From: an uncultured Chryseobacterium sp.
Lineage (GTDB): Bacteria > Bacteroidota > Bacteroidia > Flavobacteriales > Weeksellaceae
DNA length: 64,000 nucleotides
Reading direction: 5' to 3'
Assembly (NCBI GenBank): GCA_913776245.1
Contig: CAJYLO010000004.1
Location: 1-64,000, forward strand
The translations under genes and the position numbers were made by a program. The notes beneath the pieces are model-generated. The model worked only from the letters and a program-made list of their open reading frames with translations. It searched no databases and was not told the DNA's origin. Shown piece by piece: positions 60,823 to 64,000 of the stretch (its first letter is position 1; every line of letters starts with the position of its first letter).

Positions 60823-62841
60823 CAAAAAAGCATACTCCAGGGCAATTTCCTTCAAACTTTCGAAGCGTCCGCTAGCACCACCGTGCCCTGAGCTCATATC
60901 GGTTTTGAAGATGAGAATGTTGTTATCCGTTTTCAGATCTCTCAGTTTTGCAGTCCATTTTGCCGGTTCCCAATACTGAACCTGGGAATCGTGGAAACCT
61001 GTTGTAATTAATATATTCGGGTAATCTTTGGCTTCGATATTATCATACGGCGAGTAGGATTTCATATAATCATAATATTCCTTTTCATTCGGATTTCCCC
61101 ATTCATCATACTCTCCGGTTGTCAGTGGAATCGTATCGTCCAGCATCGTCGTTACAACATCTACAAAAGGAACCTGCGCCACAATTCCGTTAAATAATTC
61201 AGGATTGTAATTCATAACGGCTCCCATCAGAAGTCCGCCCGCGCTTCCGCCCATTGCATATAAATGTCTTGGTGATGTATAATGGTTTGAAATCAAATGT
61301 TTTGCGGCGTCTATAAAATCAAAGAATGTATTTTTCTTCTGTAGCATTTTACCATCTTCATACCACTCGCGGCCAAGATATTCTCCGCCTCTGATATGGG
61401 CAATCGCATAGATAAAGCCTCTGTCCAGCAATGATAATCTTACGCTTGAAAATGTAGCATCTACTGTGTGTCCGTAACTTCCGTAGCCATAAAGCAAAAG
61501 TGGCGTATCAGCAGATTTCTGAGTATTTTTATGATAGACCAATGAGATCGCAATTTCTTTTCCGTCCCTTGCTGTAGCCCAGATGCGTTCGGAAATATAA
61601 TTTTCCGGGAAGAATTTTCCGCCCAAAACTTCCTGTTGCTTAAGGAGCGTGGTGGTTTTATCCTTCATGTTATACTCGTAAGTAGACGAAGGCTTGGTCA
61701 TTGATGTATATCCGAACCTCAGAATATCTGTATCAAAGTCCATATTAATCCCAATGTAAGCTGTGTATGTAGGATCAGAAAACTGAAGGTAATGAGACGT
61801 ATTGTCCTGATTATCAATGATATTAATTTGTAAAAGGCCTTTTCGGCGTTCTTCCAGTACAAAATAATTTCTGAAAATCTCAAAACCCTCCAATAAAATA
61901 TCTTCCCTGTGAGGAATATAATCTTCCCAGTATTCCATAGAAGGTGTTTCCACTTTGGTCTTCACAATCTTGAAGTTGGTAGCATCATCTGCATTGGTAA
62001 TGATGTAGAATTCATCCTGATAATGCTCTACCGAGTATTCCAAATCTTCGGTTCTTGGCTGCACTATGGTCCATCTGGCATAAACATTATCGGCCGGAAT
62101 AAACCTCATCTCATCTTCATTAGTAGACGATGATGCAATGAAAATATATTCCAATGATTTGGTTTTGAAAAGGCTGACATCAAAGGTCTCATCTTCCTCG
62201 TGATAGATCAAAATATCATTATCGGGATCTGTTCCCAGTTTATGACGGTAGATCTGGAATGCCCGCAGGCTGGCATCTTTTCTGATGTAGAAAATGTGCT
62301 CATTATCCCCTGCCCAGACTGCTTTTCCGGTTGTATTTGGTATAATGTCCGGGTAAACTTCTCCGGTTCTGATATTCTTGAAAAAAATGGTGTAGATCCG
62401 CCTCCCAACTCTATCTGTAGAATAAGCGATGATCTCATTATTAACGCTTACAGAAATACTTCCTGTCTCAAAAAATGCTTCGCCTTCCGCCAGGATATTG
62501 GCATCCAAAAGTATTTCTTCTTCGTTTTCCAAAGTCTGGAACTTTCTGGAAAAAATCGGATATTCCTTGCCTTCTTCGTAACGAACTATGTACCAGTATC
62601 CATTAAAAAAATATGGTAATGACTCGTCATCTTTTTTATAACGGGCTTTCATCTCCTCAAATAATTCGTTTTGAAGGTCTTCCGTATCCTTCATCATAAA
62701 ATCACAATAGGCATTTTCTGCCTCAAGATAGTGGATCACTTCAGGATTTTCTCTTTCGTTCATCCAGAAATAAGGATCTATTCTTGTATCATTATGAATA
62801 CTTAGTATCTTCTCTGTTTTTCTAGCTTTTGGCGCGTTCAT
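60805..62841 (-). CDS. Oligopeptidase B / S9 family serine peptidase
   Basis: Cytosolic peptidase of 678 residues cutting after basic residues in short peptides. There is no signal peptide. The propeller region covers about 75-400. The catalytic domain has nucleophile Ser in YAMGGSAGGLLMGAVM, and YPNILITTGFHDSQVQYWEPAKW plus the His in SSGHGGASGRFESL complete the triad. IAHIRGGEYLGREWYEDGK is typical of oligopeptidase B. Its 3' end overlaps the convergent LytTR gene by 18 bases. A hemD terminator lies upstream. Confidence 0.93.
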   Translation of the reverse strand: MNAPKARKTEKILSIHNDTRIDPYFWMNERENPEVIHYLEAENAYCDFMMKDTEDLQNELFEEMKARYKKDDESLPYFFNGYWYIVRYEEGKEYPIFSRKFQTLENEEEILLDANILAEGEAFFETGSISVSVNNEIIAYSTDRVGRRIYTIFFKNIRTGEVYPDIIPNTTGKAVWAGDNEHIFYIRKDASLRAFQIYRHKLGTDPDNDILIYHEEDETFDVSLFKTKSLEYIFIASSSTNEDEMRFIPADNVYARWTIVQPRTEDLEYSVEHYQDEFYIITNADDATNFKIVKTKVETPSMEYWEDYIPHREDILLEGFEIFRNYFVLEERRKGLLQINIIDNQDNTSHYLQFSDPTYTAYIGINMDFDTDILRFGYTSMTKPSSTYEYNMKDKTTTLLKQQEVLGGKFFPENYISERIWATARDGKEIAISLVYHKNTQKSADTPLLLYGYGSYGHTVDATFSSVRLSLLDRGFIYAIAHIRGGEYLGREWYEDGKMLQKKNTFFDFIDAAKHLISNHYTSPRHLYAMGGSAGGLLMGAVMNYNPELFNGIVAQVPFVDVVTTMLDDTIPLTTGEYDEWGNPNEKEYYDYMKSYSPYDNIEAKDYPNILITTGFHDSQVQYWEPAKWTAKLRDLKTDNNILIFKTDMSSGHGGASGRFESLKEIALEYAFLLKIDQ

Positions 62842-62896
62842 TTTCTTTCGAATCGATTATTAGCCTGAATTATTTCAGATTAAACAAATGTAAACA

Positions 62897-62928
62897 AAAA
62901 ACCATCCCGAAATTTCAGGACGGTTTTA
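62897..62928 (-). terminator. Terminator of hemD
   Basis: AAAACC and TCC pair with GGA and GGTTTT around CGAAATTTCA with one bulged base per arm. On the minus strand it is followed by TTTTTTG. It lies about 20 bases beyond the hemD stop. Confidence 0.65.
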
Positions 62929-62946
62929 TTTTATCTTAAATAAAGA

Positions 62947-63687
62947 CTATTTATTAATGCTTCTGATGTATTTTTCAATCGCCATAGTCATAGACGGCGT
63001 TTCTTTGGTGGGTGCCATTACATTCACGGTTAGGCCGGCCTCTTCTGCTGCTGCCTGGGTTGTAGTCCCGAAAACGGCAATCTTGGTTTCTTCCTGCTTA
63101 AAATCCGGAAAATTAATTCCTAATGATTTGATTCCCTGAGGACTGAAGAATACCAACATATCATATTCCTTTACATTGATGTCTGTCAAATCACTAGCTA
63201 CAGTTTTGTACATAATCGCTCTCGTCCAGTCCAGATTGGCAGCATCCAGAACACGCGGAATTTCCGGCGTAAGGATATCGGAAGAAGGCAACAGATATTT
63301 CTCAGCCGGATGTTTCTTGAACAGCGGCGCAAGGTCAGAAAAATTCTTCTCGCCAAAGCTGATTTTTCTTTTTCTGTAAACAATATGTTTTTGCAGATAG
63401 TTGGCAATCGCTTCTGACTGGCAGATATAACGCATAGAATCCGGCACGGTGAATCTCATTTCCTCAGCAAGACGAAAATAATGGTCCACTGCATTTTTGC
63501 TCGTGAAGATAATGCCCGTATACTGAGTCAGATCAATTTTCTGAGTTCTGAGTTCTTTGGCATCTACACCTTCTACGTGAATAAAAGGACGGAAATCAAT
63601 TTTGATTTTCTCTTTTTTAGCAATTTCCAAATAAGGCGATGATTCATTCGGAGCAGGCTGTGAAACTAAAATAGATTTGATTTTCAT
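62947..63687 (-). CDS. hemD: Uroporphyrinogen-III synthase
   Basis: Enzyme of 246 residues closing hydroxymethylbilane to uroporphyrinogen III in haem synthesis. Segments KIKSILVSQPAPNESSPYLEIAKKEK, YTGIIFTSKNAVDHYF, YICQSEAIANYLQKH, LPSSDILTPEIPRVLDAANL and DMLVFFSPQGIKSLGINFPDF fit the divergent but recognisable bacterial HemD pattern with two alpha/beta lobes. A DUF4271 membrane protein gene sits 21 bases upstream on the same strand, a pairing usual in flavobacteria as I recall. Confidence 0.9.
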   Translation of the reverse strand: MKIKSILVSQPAPNESSPYLEIAKKEKIKIDFRPFIHVEGVDAKELRTQKIDLTQYTGIIFTSKNAVDHYFRLAEEMRFTVPDSMRYICQSEAIANYLQKHIVYRKRKISFGEKNFSDLAPLFKKHPAEKYLLPSSDILTPEIPRVLDAANLDWTRAIMYKTVASDLTDINVKEYDMLVFFSPQGIKSLGINFPDFKQEETKIAVFGTTTQAAAEEAGLTVNVMAPTKETPSMTMAIEKYIRSINK

Positions 63688-63708
63688 CTCAAAACGTGTG
63701 TGTTACAT

Positions 63709-64000
63709 TTAATAAAATAAGAACTTCCAAAGCACCAAAACGGGTACTATTTGAAGCGTGCAAATATACAAAAATTTATAATACCATTTTTCCGGCAGTA
63801 TCGGGTGACTATGGAAAAGATATATCAGGTTCTTTAAAATGAATGACCCGATAAACAGGCAGATGATCAAATAAAAATATCGTACCAAATCTATCGGATA
63901 ATAATAAAGAATAAAGCCAAGTATGATAAAAGCAATAGATTCCAGAAAAAAGAACTTGCTTGCCATAAGCGTAAGTCCTTTTAGATTTTTGCCGTTTCCA
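63709..64000 (-). CDS. DUF4271 membrane protein, C-terminal part (runs off window)
   Basis: The minus-strand frame stays open to the window edge, so the start lies beyond 64000. About 97 residues are visible, reading GNGKNLKGLTLMASKFFFLE onward with three hydrophobic helices and FHSHPILPEKWYYKFLYICTLQIVPVLVLWKF at the end. This matches the C-terminal half of DUF4271 membrane proteins (about 220 residues in full). Co-located with hemD. Function unknown. Confidence 0.78.
   Translation of the reverse strand, partial: GNGKNLKGLTLMASKFFFLESIAFIILGFILYYYPIDLVRYFYLIICLFIGSFILKNLIYLFHSHPILPEKWYYKFLYICTLQIVPVLVLWKFLFY

Overview
This 64-kb window looks like chromosome from a flavobacterium of the Chryseobacterium/Epilithonimonas type (Bacteroidota, Weeksellaceae). 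The reasons are the low GC content, GLPGLI, DUF4349, DUF2007, DUF2809 and DUF4271 family proteins, many MKK-type signal peptides and lipoproteins, and repeated promoters of the form TTG-N18-25-TAnnTTTG, the flavobacterial sigma-A consensus. Genus assignment is inference. Most of the window is ordinary housekeeping sequence. The accessory material lies at the left end and in dispersed repeats between genes.

Left end (1-4.1 kb): a decayed RHS/YD-repeat polymorphic-toxin locus. A structured dispersed repeat abuts a 5'-truncated RHS core. The core carries a one-base frameshift just before its C-terminal toxin region. Two tandem, mutually homologous, very AT-rich genes follow (candidate immunity proteins), then an orphan toxin C-terminus with no start codon, an Imm53-type immunity gene, and an orphan RHS-core fragment. 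A 16-base motif occurs three times here, and a 21-bp minisatellite of about 19 units separates the locus from the next gene.

4.1-15.1 kb: prolyl oligopeptidase, cydAB (cytochrome bd), a small beta-barrel protein, a beta-lactamase-fold serine hydrolase with TPRs, a GLPGLI protein, a pirin, a 0.7-kb repeat-rich gap, rseP (site-2 protease) and tRNA-Asn. 15.2-22 kb: a glycosyltransferase, a PQQ-type sugar dehydrogenase lipoprotein, tsaB with an NTF2-like protein and an SDR, msrB and an acyl-CoA dehydrogenase. 22-27 kb: a DUF4349 lipoprotein and a metal-handling cluster made of a Cys-rich secreted protein, a stand-alone HMA-like protein and a TonB-dependent receptor whose N-terminus is a paralogue of that HMA-like protein. 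27-32 kb: DUF2007, pyrD, a TruC-like pseudouridine synthase, glyRS and small proteins.

32-40 kb is one long co-directional run: pgi, an FkbM methyltransferase, folD, queE, a polyprenyl-phosphate sugar transferase, mlaE and mlaF lipid-transport genes and an outer-membrane barrel. It begins at a good promoter and ends at a strong hairpin. 40-49 kb: an AraC regulator, an M48 lipoprotein peptidase, thiL, a thioesterase, a BaiN/YhiN flavoprotein, DUF2809, a TonB-C protein, a 58-residue lipoprotein and mutS. 49-54 kb: an MBL-rhodanese sulfur enzyme with thioredoxin, a YD-like lipoprotein, an omega-amidase-type nitrilase and an L,D-transpeptidase-family protein. 54-64 kb: a two-component system, an SRPBCC protein, a large two-domain ChaN-like/esterase protein, a membrane LytTR regulator, oligopeptidase B, hemD and the C-terminal end of a DUF4271 membrane protein that runs off the window.

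The most unusual signals are the RHS graveyard with its tandem paralogous immunity candidates, three copies of a structured repeat (possibly the Flavo-1 RNA family), two roughly 153-bp CACAAAG-type palindromes of nearly equal size, a nested four-arm palindrome, the minisatellite next to a promoter-like box, and the HMA-domain duplication and fusion to a TonB receptor. Family names come from recognising motifs by eye. No database search was run.
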